Below, piece by piece: positions 34,316 to 45,331 of a DNA stretch of 64,000 bases. Position numbers and translations under genes: made by a program. The stretch's first letter is position 1. Every line of letters begins with the position of its first letter. Under the pieces are notes generated by a model, which saw only the letters and a program-made list of their open reading frames with translations, was not told where the DNA came from and searched no databases. This DNA is from Gimesia sp. (GTDB lineage Bacteria > Planctomycetota > Planctomycetia > Planctomycetales > Planctomycetaceae): the NCBI RefSeq assembly GCF_040219335.1, contig NZ_JAVJSQ010000005.1, positions 1 through 64,000 of the forward strand, read 5' to 3'.

Positions 34316-34747
34316 ATGTCGATTAAACGTACCGGCTCTGCCGTCTGGCAGGGGGGAATCAAAGATGGAAAAGGGACCGTGTCGACCGCCAGTGGTGCGC
34401 TGCAGGAATTGCCCTACAGTTTTTCCACGCGGTTTGAAGGGGAGCAGGGAACGAACCCTGAGGAACTGATTGGTGCAGCTCATGCCGGCTGTTTCTCGAT
34501 GGCGCTCTCCAAGATTCTGGGTGACTCGGATCTGAAGGCGGAGCGGCTGGAGACGACAGCAGAGGTTTCGCTGAATCAGGTGGAAGGGGGCTTTGCGATT
34601 GAATCCATCCATCTGACACTGAAAGCGAAAGTTCCCGGCGCAGATGCGGCGACCGTGGAAGAGCTGGCCGGCAAGGCGAAAGCCGGTTGTCCGGTTTCCA
34701 AACTGTTCAATGCCACGATTACGCTGGATGTGCAGACCGTGGATTAA
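34316..34747 (+). CDS. osmC: OsmC-family peroxiredoxin
   Basis: A 143-residue protein of the OsmC/Ohr class that reduces organic hydroperoxides. The two reactive cysteines are present: Cys59 in GAAHAGCFSMAL and Cys125 in KAGCPVSKLFN. The start is TRTG-like (SVKRTGSAVWQGG) followed by GKGTVSTASG, and the Glu near position 49-50 (TNPEELIGAAHAGCFSM) completes the family motif. It acts in the cytosol. AAGGAGG sits just before the ATG. It is isolated; the gene at 32924-34087 is on the opposite strand. Confidence 0.92.
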   Translation: MSIKRTGSAVWQGGIKDGKGTVSTASGALQELPYSFSTRFEGEQGTNPEELIGAAHAGCFSMALSKILGDSDLKAERLETTAEVSLNQVEGGFAIESIHLTLKAKVPGADAATVEELAGKAKAGCPVSKLFNATITLDVQTVD

Positions 34748-34869
34748 CCAGCGGCGACTCATGCCAAACCGGGACTGGAAACGAATCCTTTGACTGCTGC
34801 TCGCGCTCACTTCATAATGGGGATTGGTTCTGTCCCGGTTTTTAATTTCTGCTTTTGAGAGGGCTGGCG

Positions 34870-35856
34870 ATGCTGTTACATCTGCGACTGATAACCTGGA
34901 GTCTGATCTGTCTGTTAATTCTCTCGAGTGGAGCAGGCCGACCGGTCGTCGCGGAAGAGAAGCAGACGTTGAACGTGCTGTTTATCGGCAACAGCTACAC
35001 AGCCCGGCACAACCTGGCGCAGGTGGTAAAGCAGATGGCGGAAGCGGGGAATCCGGGGCTGAGCTTCAAACCGACAACGGTGATTTATGGCGGTCGTCGG
35101 CTGAAGGATCACTGGAACCTGGGTTCACAGAATTTTGTGAAGCTGCATTCCCTGACCAAAGCGGAAGAGGAGCAGACGATTGCTGACCTGAAAAAAACGG
35201 CTGAAGATAAAGAGAATCGATACGCACGTGCCGCGTTGAAACGGCATCAGAGCCTGATTAAGGAACTGGATCAACCACATCCGAAATGGGATGTGGTCAT
35301 CCTGCAATCTTATCGGGATGATGTCAGTGGCGATCCTTCATTGTACGCCCAGTATGCTCCGAAGTTCGCGGCCCTGGCGAAGGAGCAGGGTGCCCGCGTG
35401 ATTCTGTATGAGACGACGCCTGCGACACAGAATAAAAATCCCCTGCGGACGGCCCCGGATGAGGAGCCGGTAATGAAAAAAGCAAAAGCGATTGCGGCGC
35501 TGGCGAAGCAGCTCGATGCGAGCGCCGCTCCGATGTCGCTGGTAGGGCTGTATTGTCAGACAGAACGTCCGGATCTGACACTGCGGTTCCTGAACGATGC
35601 GCATCTGAATCAGACGATGGCCTATCTGACGGCGTGTGCGATTTATGCGGCCCTGTTTGATAAGAGTCCGGAAGGGCTGCCCGTCGACTCGATTACCGAT
35701 ATCCGGTTCTGGAATAACAAAGATCGGGACAAAGACCGTGACGGTAACCCGATCACGAAAACGTTTTCTGATAAAGACCGTGCCGAATTACAGAAGATGG
35801 CCTGGAAAGGTTATCAGAAGTTCAAGCAACTCCGCGACGGCAAGGCTGCCGACTGA
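34870..35856 (+). CDS. SGNH/GDSL-like secreted hydrolase (DUF4886-type), low certainty
   Basis: A 328-residue protein with a Sec signal peptide (about 1-28, MLLHLRLITWSLICLLILS). After it comes LNVLFIGNSYTARHNLAQVV, the GNSYT block that replaces GDS in DUF4886/SGNH-type hydrolases, with the Ser as likely nucleophile. WDVVILQSY is a later conserved strand, and the catalytic Asp-x-x-His could be DAHLNQTM (about 245). The TTG at 34855 is an alternative start, but ATG 34870 has AGAGGG upstream and gives a proper signal. It precedes the ceramidase-like gene by 54 bases in the same direction and probably shares its transcript. Confidence 0.65.
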   Translation: MLLHLRLITWSLICLLILSSGAGRPVVAEEKQTLNVLFIGNSYTARHNLAQVVKQMAEAGNPGLSFKPTTVIYGGRRLKDHWNLGSQNFVKLHSLTKAEEEQTIADLKKTAEDKENRYARAALKRHQSLIKELDQPHPKWDVVILQSYRDDVSGDPSLYAQYAPKFAALAKEQGARVILYETTPATQNKNPLRTAPDEEPVMKKAKAIAALAKQLDASAAPMSLVGLYCQTERPDLTLRFLNDAHLNQTMAYLTACAIYAALFDKSPEGLPVDSITDIRFWNNKDRDKDRDGNPITKTFSDKDRAELQKMAWKGYQKFKQLRDGKAAD

Positions 35857-35910
35857 ACTGGGCTGCTCTCCCTCCTGAATTTGACTTACCCCTGTTAAAG
35901 GTTTCCCTCC

Positions 35911-37386
35911 ATGTTGTTTGTTTCCCGCTGCCTGATGTTATGTTGTCTGTGTCTGCTGTCGCTGGTTTCTGCTGCTCATGCAGGCGATGGTCTGCAGGTG
36001 GGAGTGGCGGAGACGGACATCACGCCTCCCGTCGGTTTCCCGATGGCCGGCTATTATCATGAGCGGTTGGCGGAAGGGAAGATCGATCCGCTGCAGGCAA
36101 AAGCGATTGTGTTTCGGGAAGGGAATACGGCAGGTGCGCTGGTGGTGTGTGATCTGATCGGTGTGGCCACGGATCTTTCGAAAGAGGTGCGTCGGCTGGC
36201 TGCTGAAAAAACGGGGATCCCGGCTGAAAATATCGTGCTGGCGGCGACTCATTCTCATACGGCCCCCGATTACATGAAGGAACTCTATCTCTATCTGGGG
36301 AAAGAGAAACAGCAGCCTCTGCGGGCTGAGTACATTCAAAAACTGATCAACGGTCCGGTGGAAGCGATCGTGGCGGCCAATCAGGCTGCGAAACCGGCGC
36401 AGCTGGAAACGGGGGCGGCTGTGCAGAAGACGCCGGTGGCTTTCAACCGACGCTTCGTGATGAAGGACGGGAGTGTGAAGACCTGGCAGTCGTTGAAGAA
36501 TCCGAATGTGATCCGGGCCGCTGGTCCGATTGATCCACAGATTGAGCTGCTGGCGATCAAGAATGGGAAAGATGGTTCTTACGAAGGAGTGCTGAGTAAC
36601 TTCGCGTTGCACCTGGATACGGTGGGCGGGACCCGCTGGAGTGCCGACTACCCGTTCTTTATTCAGGAGACACTACGGGAGAAGCTTGGGAAAGATGTGA
36701 TTTCGATTTTTGGAACCGGCTGCTGCGGTGATATCAATCATTCCAATCCATCAGCGTCGGTACGGAACAAGGTGGACTTCATCGGGAATTCGCTGGGGGA
36801 AACGATCACAGCGGAACTGCCGAAACTGGAGCCGGTGAAAGGGACTGGTCTGACGGTACAGTCGCAGGTGGTGGATCTGCCTTTGCAGGATGCCTCGCAG
36901 CCGGAAGTGAAACGTTCGATTGAACTGTTGAAGGTGGCCCGTGCCGGGGGGAAGGTGGATTTCTTCGAGCATGTGACCGCGTATAAGAAGATGATTCTGG
37001 ACCAGATGCGGCACAAAAAACCTTATGCGGAAACTGATCAGCATATTACGTGGGGCTTGAGCCGATCGCTGGCGGGCATTGGTGAAACACTGCCCGTGGA
37101 TGTCACCGTGATGACGATTGGCGAGGATGTGGCGATTGTCTGTCTGCCGGGCGAGGTGTTCGTGGAACTGGGGCTGGCGATCAAGCAGGCCTCTCCATTT
37201 AAGACAACGATTATCGTCGAACTGTCGAACGCGGTGGAGACGATTTACATTCCGCACCGGGCCGCGTATGCCGGGGGGAGTTATGAAGTGACGAACTCCA
37301 ATCTGCTGCCCGGTAGTGGTGAGATGCTGGTGGAGGCGTCACTGCGGCTGTTACGTCAGGCGGCGGCTGAGAAACGGGCGGACTGA
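35911..37386 (+). CDS. Neutral/alkaline ceramidase N-terminal domain protein, secreted
   Basis: A 491-residue protein with a signal peptide (about 1-25). The opening VGVAETDITPPVGFPMAGYYHE matches the ceramidase-like N-terminal domain, and VLAATHSHTAPDY (about 110-122) has the conserved His pair of its zinc site. GTGCCGDINHSNP (about 269-281) is the region holding a further metal-binding and GDI-type motif. True neutral ceramidases are about 650-750 residues; this one is shorter and lacks an evident C-terminal Ig-like domain. It may cleave an amide or ester in a lipid or glycan. Planctomycetes carry many such proteins; the substrate is unknown. Confidence 0.85.
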   Translation: MLFVSRCLMLCCLCLLSLVSAAHAGDGLQVGVAETDITPPVGFPMAGYYHERLAEGKIDPLQAKAIVFREGNTAGALVVCDLIGVATDLSKEVRRLAAEKTGIPAENIVLAATHSHTAPDYMKELYLYLGKEKQQPLRAEYIQKLINGPVEAIVAANQAAKPAQLETGAAVQKTPVAFNRRFVMKDGSVKTWQSLKNPNVIRAAGPIDPQIELLAIKNGKDGSYEGVLSNFALHLDTVGGTRWSADYPFFIQETLREKLGKDVISIFGTGCCGDINHSNPSASVRNKVDFIGNSLGETITAELPKLEPVKGTGLTVQSQVVDLPLQDASQPEVKRSIELLKVARAGGKVDFFEHVTAYKKMILDQMRHKKPYAETDQHITWGLSRSLAGIGETLPVDVTVMTIGEDVAIVCLPGEVFVELGLAIKQASPFKTTIIVELSNAVETIYIPHRAAYAGGSYEVTNSNLLPGSGEMLVEASLRLLRQAAAEKRAD

Positions 37387-37427
37387 GTTCGGTTCACGGA
37401 ATTCCATTCAAGGGCGAGGCTGGAGCG

Positions 37428-38468
37428 ATGAAACGTTTTTTCCTTTGTGCTGCGCTCATGCTGCTGGTAGTGATGTCTGGTTCTCCGGGAGCCCGGGCGG
37501 AGGAGCAGCCGGTTTCGATTCTGGCGCAACGCATTAGCGGGCACATTCATCCTTCGATCTGCCAGGCCGAAGATGGAACGCTGATCGTGGTTTTCAAGGG
37601 AGATAATGTGCTGCTCTGTTCGCGTTCCACGGATGAGGGTGCGACGTGGTCGAAGCCGGAACCGATTCCGGCGTCTGCCAAACGGCCCGAAGTCATTCGT
37701 GCGGTAAAGAAGTTCGAAGTCTATCCCGGCACGGTAGACACGCTGCCCGATGGCCGGATTCTGGTGACCTGGAATTACATAGCCGACGATAAAGCCCGCG
37801 ATGGTTATTACGAGCGGGCTCTGCTGTATGTGATCAGCGCCGATCAGGGGAAGACGTGGAGTGATCAGCGGTTGATCGGCCCGGTTGAGGGGAAGCATCT
37901 GGGGGCGGTGCGACATAATGTGCTCCCCTGGAGTGAGGGCCAGTGGCTGCTGCCTTTGCGGACTGGTGTGCCGCGGGTCTTTGATCCGGAGAACGGCAGA
38001 CTTACGGCGTTTCCGCTGGTGGGCCCCGATGGCAAGCAGCATGAGTTTCAGCAGATCGTGCGTTTGCAGGACGGAGGTCTGCTGGCGATGGGGCCATTGT
38101 TACTGCATTCGGCTGATCAGGGGAAGCATTGGAAACAGATCGCTGGTTTGCCCGCGGTACCCGATCAGCGGGATAATGCGGAGGGGCGTTACCTGACGGT
38201 GCTGACCGATGGGAGAGTGCTGGTGACCTGGGGCCGGGGACACAACAATCGGGGGCTGAGTTATAATCTGTCGCTGGATGACGGGCAGACGTGGGACGCG
38301 AAGCGGACGGTGGTGCTGCTGCCGGAGACGCCGGTAACGGCCCGTTATTATTCTGCGCGGACGATTCAACTGGATGGAGAACATCTGGGAACGGTATTTA
38401 TGAACCGGGACGGCGTGCATTTTCTCAAAGTCCCGCTGTCCCGTCTGCAGGGGCCTGAGGGGACTTGA
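37428..38468 (+). CDS. Sialidase-family (BNR/Asp-box) secreted protein
   Basis: A 346-residue protein with a Sec signal (about 1-24) and four Asp-boxes of the S/T-x-D-x-G-x-x-W type: STDEGATW, SADQGKTW, SADQGKHW and SLDDGQTW. This defines a six-blade BNR propeller as in sialidases and related glycosidases. The arginine triad, Glu and Tyr of true sialidases are not easily placed; ARYYSARTIQLD and NVLLCSR contain candidate Arg. It may be a glycoside hydrolase or a carbohydrate-binding protein. It follows the ceramidase-like gene by 41 bases, and the pair is probably cotranscribed with the SGNH gene. Confidence 0.85.
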   Translation: MKRFFLCAALMLLVVMSGSPGARAEEQPVSILAQRISGHIHPSICQAEDGTLIVVFKGDNVLLCSRSTDEGATWSKPEPIPASAKRPEVIRAVKKFEVYPGTVDTLPDGRILVTWNYIADDKARDGYYERALLYVISADQGKTWSDQRLIGPVEGKHLGAVRHNVLPWSEGQWLLPLRTGVPRVFDPENGRLTAFPLVGPDGKQHEFQQIVRLQDGGLLAMGPLLLHSADQGKHWKQIAGLPAVPDQRDNAEGRYLTVLTDGRVLVTWGRGHNNRGLSYNLSLDDGQTWDAKRTVVLLPETPVTARYYSARTIQLDGEHLGTVFMNRDGVHFLKVPLSRLQGPEGT

Positions 38469-38586
38469 GCCCCGAACCGCAGTCCCGCCTGAGCTGTCTT
38501 ATTCAAATGGGCTATCCGTACCAGCAGCGGCAGGCAGCGGCCCGGCATGTTTTCCAGATCAACAGGTTTCGAAAGGGAGAGGAGCG

Positions 38587-39075
38587 ATGAAAATCCGGCG
38601 GGCGGAATTGGCGGATCTGGAGGCGATGACCGAGATTTATAATGAAGCGATTCTGACATCGACGGCGACCTTTGATCTGGAACCGAAAACGGTTGAGGAG
38701 CGGTTACCCTGGTTTGAGTCGCATGATGAACGCTTTCCGATTCTGGTGGCGGAGTGCGATGGCGAAATTGCGGGCTGGGCCTGTCTGTCCCGCTGGCGAA
38801 CCCGCAAGGCTTATGAGCGGACCGCAGAAACGTCTTTCTACGTGAAGGGGACGCAGCGCGGGAAAGGGATCGGGCGGCAGCTGAAGCAGGCGATTATCGA
38901 TGAGGCCCGGCGACTGAACTTTCACACATTGATCGCGGGCGTGGCTCAGGGGAATGAAATCAGTCTGCATTTGAATCAGAGCTTTGGCTTTGAAGAGGTC
39001 GGCACGTTCCGCGAAGTGGGCTATAAATTCGACCAATGGCTGGACGTAACTTATCTGCAGTTGATGCTGGATTGA
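38587..39075 (+). CDS. GNAT N-acetyltransferase (phosphinothricin acetyltransferase-like)
   Basis: A 162-residue GNAT protein. Starting IRRAELADLEAMTEIYNEAI and then STATFDLEPKTVEERLPWFE is typical of the phosphinothricin/methionine-sulfoximine acetyltransferase branch. The acetyl-CoA loop is QRGKGIGRQL (about 98-107), and NQSFGFEEVGTFREVGYKFD is the C-terminal motif. It could detoxify herbicide-like amino acids or acetylate another small amine. AGGAG precedes the ATG by 7 bases. It is 118 bases downstream of the sialidase gene on the same strand. Confidence 0.9.
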   Translation: MKIRRAELADLEAMTEIYNEAILTSTATFDLEPKTVEERLPWFESHDERFPILVAECDGEIAGWACLSRWRTRKAYERTAETSFYVKGTQRGKGIGRQLKQAIIDEARRLNFHTLIAGVAQGNEISLHLNQSFGFEEVGTFREVGYKFDQWLDVTYLQLMLD

Positions 39076-39257
39076 CAACGGAAGTGGTTCGGATTTCACT
39101 GAAATTATATGTGATGGAACGATGAATTTATGAGATTCGCAGGAAAAAACATACAGGGAAGGGAACGTGACGACTCTCTGGATCTTTGATAATTGATGCG
39201 ATAGAGTGACTGCCCGGGCATATCAAAAGCAGGACTCATTAACGCGCGAGAAAATCT

Positions 39258-42200
39258 GTGAGTGGCACTCCATCAGAACGGTCTGCGTCTACATTGAAAC
39301 TGGCAACCCTGTTGTTCTTTTCCGGCGCGTGCGCGTTGATCTATCAGGTGATCTGGATCCGGGAGTTGCGTCTGATTTTCGGCGCGACCACGTTAGCCTC
39401 TTCTGCTGTGCTGGCTATTTTTATGGGAGGTCTGGGACTGGGGAATGCCCTGTTGGGAAAACGGTCTGACCAGTTCACTCGGCCGGTTCGCTTCTATGCC
39501 CTGCTCGAACTGGCGATCGCCGTTAGCGTGGCACTCAGTCCTTTTCTGATTGACCTGACCCGGTATGCGTATGTGCGTGCTGGCGGACAATCAACGATGG
39601 GAGTTGAGGTGGCCACGATTGCCCGATTGCTGGCGGCGACGGCCATTCTGATCCTGCCGACCATTTTCATGGGGGGGACTCTGCCGGCTGCTGCCCGCGC
39701 CGTGACCAGTCAACTGGATGCCAAGCGTAGAAACCTGGCGTGCATTTACGGGATCAACACTCTGGGGGCTGTGCTTGGGGCCGGACTGGCCAATTTTATG
39801 CTCTTGGAACTGTTGGGCAATCGCGTTTTGCTCTGGTTGGCGTGCCTGGTCAATCTGCTGCTGGCGGCGATCTCCTTCTGGTATTCCCGGCAGCTGGTAG
39901 CAGGCGATCAACAACAGGCAGCGGATGCGTCAGTCTCTCCCCTGGTCACGACAGAGTCTGAAGCTGCTGTGCAACGACCCAGGCCCCATGCGGTTCTATT
40001 GTATTTCACCGCGGCGGTCGTCGGGTTTGTATTTTTCCAGATGGAGATTGTCTGGTATCGCATGCTGGGACCTTTGCTGGGGGGGACGACTTATACCTTC
40101 GGGCTGATTCTCTGTATTGTACTGCTGGGGATCGGCATCGGCGGGCTGTTGTATCATCTGATTGGTCGCTGGATCACTCCCTCGTATCAGCTCCTGGTGA
40201 CGACCTGCACCCTGGAAGCGATCTGCATTGCTGTCCCTTTCTGGTTGGGCGATCGCATTGCGATGTGGGTATTACAGCAGCAACAGTCAGCCTTCTCTTC
40301 GTTTGCAGAACAGGTCTGGAGCTGGTTTGAGGTCGGCTCCCTGGTGGTGCTGCCTGTGGCGCTTGTTTCCGGTTTTCAGTTTCCTGTGCTGATTGCGCTG
40401 GCAGGGAGCGGACAACAGGATGTGGGCAAGCATGTCGGCTGGACCTTCGCGGCCAATACCTGCGGTGCGATATGTGGTGCCATCGCAGGTGGCTTCTTTT
40501 TACTACCGGCATTGAACGCTATCGGTGTGTGGCGCCTGTCTGTGCTGATGCTGCTTTTACTGGGCCTGACCATCGTCTGTGTCTCCCGCTTGTGGCAGGT
40601 TTCTCGCTTCGGTATCTCGCTGGCGTCCGGCTTGACTCTGCTGGCGCTCCTGGGAGTAGTGCAACAGGGGCCGACGGCTGCCTGGCGACATTCCGGGATC
40701 GGAGCGGGACGCGCAGAACTGGAGGACGGAACCCGGAATGCCGAGCAGAATTTTATCAACACCAAACGCAGACAACTGTTATGGGAGACCGAAGGGGTGG
40801 AGTCCAGTATCGGGATCACCGCGACCGACAGCCTGTCCTTTATCGTTAATGGAAAGAGTGACGGAAATGCTTACACGGACGCCGGTACACAGATGGGGCT
40901 GGGGCTGCTGGGACCCGTTTTAAAATCAGACTTGAAAACCGGTCTGGTGATCGGGCTGGGCACGGGCGAAACCGTGGGCTGGCTGGCTGATGCAATTTCC
41001 GGACCGGTTGATGTTGTGGAGCTGGAACCCGGTGTGCTCGACATGGCGCGGCGCTGTGAATCGATGAATCGTCGGGTGCTGTCCCAACCGGATGTGCACA
41101 TCTATCATAATGATGCGCGGGAATTCCTGCTGACTTCTGCGGCGGAATACGACATTATCATTTCGGAACCCTCGAATCCTTATCGGGCAGGCATTGCCAA
41201 TCTTTATACCAGGGAATTTTACGCCTCGGCGGCTGACAGGCTTGCGGAGGAGGGATTATTCCTGCAGTGGCTGCAGGGATATGAGGTTGATGATCAGACG
41301 GTGGCGACGGTTCTCAAAACGATGCGATCCGTATTTCCGACGGTTGAGATCTGGAGAACCCGCGCCCGAGATATGGTTCTCGTTAGCAGTCCAGCGCCTC
41401 GTCCGCTGGCTTATGATGCAGACTCGCTCCAGCAGAGTTTGAATAACCCGGTGATCAGGGAGGGGCTGAAGCTCGCCTGGCGGGCCGAGGATGTATCGGG
41501 GATTCTGGCACATTATGTTTGTGACAATCAGACGATCCAGCTGTTTCTGGATCAGAACCCGTCCCTGATCAATACCGATGATCGTAACCTGCTCGAATAC
41601 GCGTTCGCGAGTTCCGTAGGACGCGTGTCGCGATTCTCTACGCAACGTCTGCAGGAACTGGCCGTTCAATCAGGGGATACGCGTCCCCGGGAGGCATTCT
41701 CTACCACTCCTGAGGCGATCGCCAGACGTCGCCTGGCAATGCACTTTCACCTGGGAGGGGCCATGCCGGAACTGACCCAGGCCTCTCGTATCGAACAGGG
41801 CATTGGTTTGGCCTACCAGTCTTACCTCGATCAGAATTACAGGCAGGCAGCGGAGTTGTTCGGGGAGATGGGGGTTGACGAGACCTGTCCTGTCGAGCGA
41901 GTGGTCTATGCCCATGCCTGTGCTGAGGCGGGAGTCCCGATTTCGGCAGAGCTGTCAGACAAGCTGAAGACCGGCAATGCTGCAGAGCAGGCTGCTGTCC
42001 AGGCCATTGCGTTCTTAAAGCAGGGGGATCGAGCAGAGGGGAGTACCACGTTGCTGCAGGCTTTTACGTTAATGAAGTCGAATCCGTGGGGCCTGGAGCG
42101 GATTTATGATTCTCTGTTGCGACACGCCCTGGCACTCGCGACCTCTGACAATCGTCTGGCGGGACCGATTTTTGAAAATATCAGCGAACCATTTGCCATG

Positions 42201-42422
42201 TATCGACTCGAAGATAAAAGGAAACTGGTGCGGTTCCTGGTCGCTGAGATCATGGGGACGAAACAGATTGCGGAATCACTCGAAGAAATCGAGCCCAATG
42301 TCCCCTGGAAGGACTGGCTGCTGAGAAAGAGACAGTCCGTGTATCGTGAACTCAATCACGATCTGTCGGCGAAAGCCCAGGCCGATCTCCAGCAGTATTT
42401 GGGGTGGGCCACGAGTCCCTGA
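39258..42422 (+). CDS. Membrane-bound spermidine synthase-like protein with TPR-like tail
   Basis: A 1054-residue protein. About 12-14 hydrophobic segments fill residues 10-480 (LLFFSGACALIYQVIWIREL is the first, typical of the fused MFS-spermidine synthase family). A spermidine synthase-like Rossmann domain follows at about 505-720: GLVIGLGTGETVGWLADA is the nucleotide-binding loop, DVVELEPGVLDMAR the acidic strand end and EYDIIISEPSNPYRAG the catalytic Asp region. From about 780 to 1050 an alpha-helical, TPR-like region with no clear family follows. Such proteins occur widely in planctomycetes; polyamine synthesis is unproven because substrate residues differ. It starts at GTG 39258 and ends 28 bases before the convergent esterase's reconstructed stop. 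Confidence 0.82.
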   Translation: MSGTPSERSASTLKLATLLFFSGACALIYQVIWIRELRLIFGATTLASSAVLAIFMGGLGLGNALLGKRSDQFTRPVRFYALLELAIAVSVALSPFLIDLTRYAYVRAGGQSTMGVEVATIARLLAATAILILPTIFMGGTLPAAARAVTSQLDAKRRNLACIYGINTLGAVLGAGLANFMLLELLGNRVLLWLACLVNLLLAAISFWYSRQLVAGDQQQAADASVSPLVTTESEAAVQRPRPHAVLLYFTAAVVGFVFFQMEIVWYRMLGPLLGGTTYTFGLILCIVLLGIGIGGLLYHLIGRWITPSYQLLVTTCTLEAICIAVPFWLGDRIAMWVLQQQQSAFSSFAEQVWSWFEVGSLVVLPVALVSGFQFPVLIALAGSGQQDVGKHVGWTFAANTCGAICGAIAGGFFLLPALNAIGVWRLSVLMLLLLGLTIVCVSRLWQVSRFGISLASGLTLLALLGVVQQGPTAAWRHSGIGAGRAELEDGTRNAEQNFINTKRRQLLWETEGVESSIGITATDSLSFIVNGKSDGNAYTDAGTQMGLGLLGPVLKSDLKTGLVIGLGTGETVGWLADAISGPVDVVELEPGVLDMARRCESMNRRVLSQPDVHIYHNDAREFLLTSAAEYDIIISEPSNPYRAGIANLYTREFYASAADRLAEEGLFLQWLQGYEVDDQTVATVLKTMRSVFPTVEIWRTRARDMVLVSSPAPRPLAYDADSLQQSLNNPVIREGLKLAWRAEDVSGILAHYVCDNQTIQLFLDQNPSLINTDDRNLLEYAFASSVGRVSRFSTQRLQELAVQSGDTRPREAFSTTPEAIARRRLAMHFHLGGAMPELTQASRIEQGIGLAYQSYLDQNYRQAAELFGEMGVDETCPVERVVYAHACAEAGVPISAELSDKLKTGNAAEQAAVQAIAFLKQGDRAEGSTTLLQAFTLMKSNPWGLERIYDSLLRHALALATSDNRLAGPIFENISEPFAMYRLEDKRKLVRFLVAEIMGTKQIAESLEEIEPNVPWKDWLLRKRQSVYRELNHDLSAKAQADLQQYLGWATSP

Positions 42423-42449
42423 ACCGTGCGCGGGCAGTTGATAACAATA

Positions 42450-43359
42450 TCAGTGCCTGGAAATGCGCTGATACCAGTCGAGGAAGAGATCCGGCCATTT
42501 TGCGGGGGGGGAAGCCGCGTTTGACGCGCCGGGGGATCAGATTGCCGACACCGTGAGCGCCGACGTCGAAGACCGCTAGTTTGACGGGGACGTTTAACTT
42601 CTGGAGGTCGGCTGTGATTTCACGGGGCAGTTCGATCGGGGCGCCTCCCTTGATGCCGTCATTGGTGGCATGGACGAGGAAGACCGGCGGCGTATTCCTG
42701 GAAAATTGAAAGGGTGATTCTTTCTGGCGCCAGTGCCAGGTGGCCAGGCCGATGGCGAAGTCGGGACGACTGCTTTCCCGCTCGATGGGATCGGTGGCGT
42801 CGGGAGTACCGGCATCGAAGTTCGCTGCCAGGTTCATCGCCAGGTTGCCGCCCGCTGAATAACCGGCGATGCCGATCTGTCGTGGGTTGATGTTCCATGC
42901 TTTGGCACGGTGCCGCACCAGGCGGACGGCCCGCTTCGCATCGAGCAGAGTCAGAGCCTGAATTTCGGAGTTCGTCCCCTTGAAAGGGGGACGGGTCCGG
43001 TATTTCAGACCGATGATGGTGACGCCTTTCGGATTGAAGACGTCAGCCGCGTAGATGACGTGCGTTTTCCAGTCCAGTGAACCGTAGCCTCCGCCGGCAC
43101 AGACGATGATGGCCATCCCTCTATTCCTGTCAGGATTGGGCGAAAAGACTGCAATTTCGGGACGCGTGACATTGGTGAATTTGCCTCGCGGATCGAAGAT
43201 TTCGGCGGGGGCATCTGATTGGAACAGAGGCGGTTCTCCCTGCCAGAGGGGGACAACCAGATCGGGTTTGCGGAGTGGGGGAGCAGGTTCTGCCTGCAGA
43301 TCCAGACCAATGAGGCAGATAACGGTCTGGATGAGCAGCAGTGATCTGGTTATCCGCAT
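42450..43359 (-). CDS. Secreted alpha/beta hydrolase (carboxylesterase) with a frameshift near its end
   Basis: A serine hydrolase with a signal peptide (about 1-23, MRITRSLLLIQTVICLIGLD). The oxyanion and nucleophile motifs are VCAGGGYGSLDW and GIAGYSAGGNLAMN (GxSxG Ser), and the acidic and His residues are in HATNDGIKGG and GAHGVGN. The uninterrupted frame runs on to 42352, overlapping the convergent gene by 71 bases. If one C is removed from the run of eight (plus-strand G, 42504-42511), the frame reads GFPPAKWPDLFLDWYQRISRH and stops at 42450-42452, the normal ending of this family. It is therefore either a frameshift mutation or a sequencing error. Start ATG 43359 is preceded by GAGGGA; it adjoins the upstream aldo/keto reductase gene. 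Confidence 0.8.
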
Positions 43360-43370
43360 GGTCTGGTCCC

Positions 43371-45331
<1,961 letters not shown>

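Noticed and set aside
36001..37386. Ceramidase-like protein as an unusual neutral ceramidase
   Set aside because: The N-terminal domain is clear but the length is short and the C-terminal domain is not evident; calling it a true ceramidase would go beyond the sequence.
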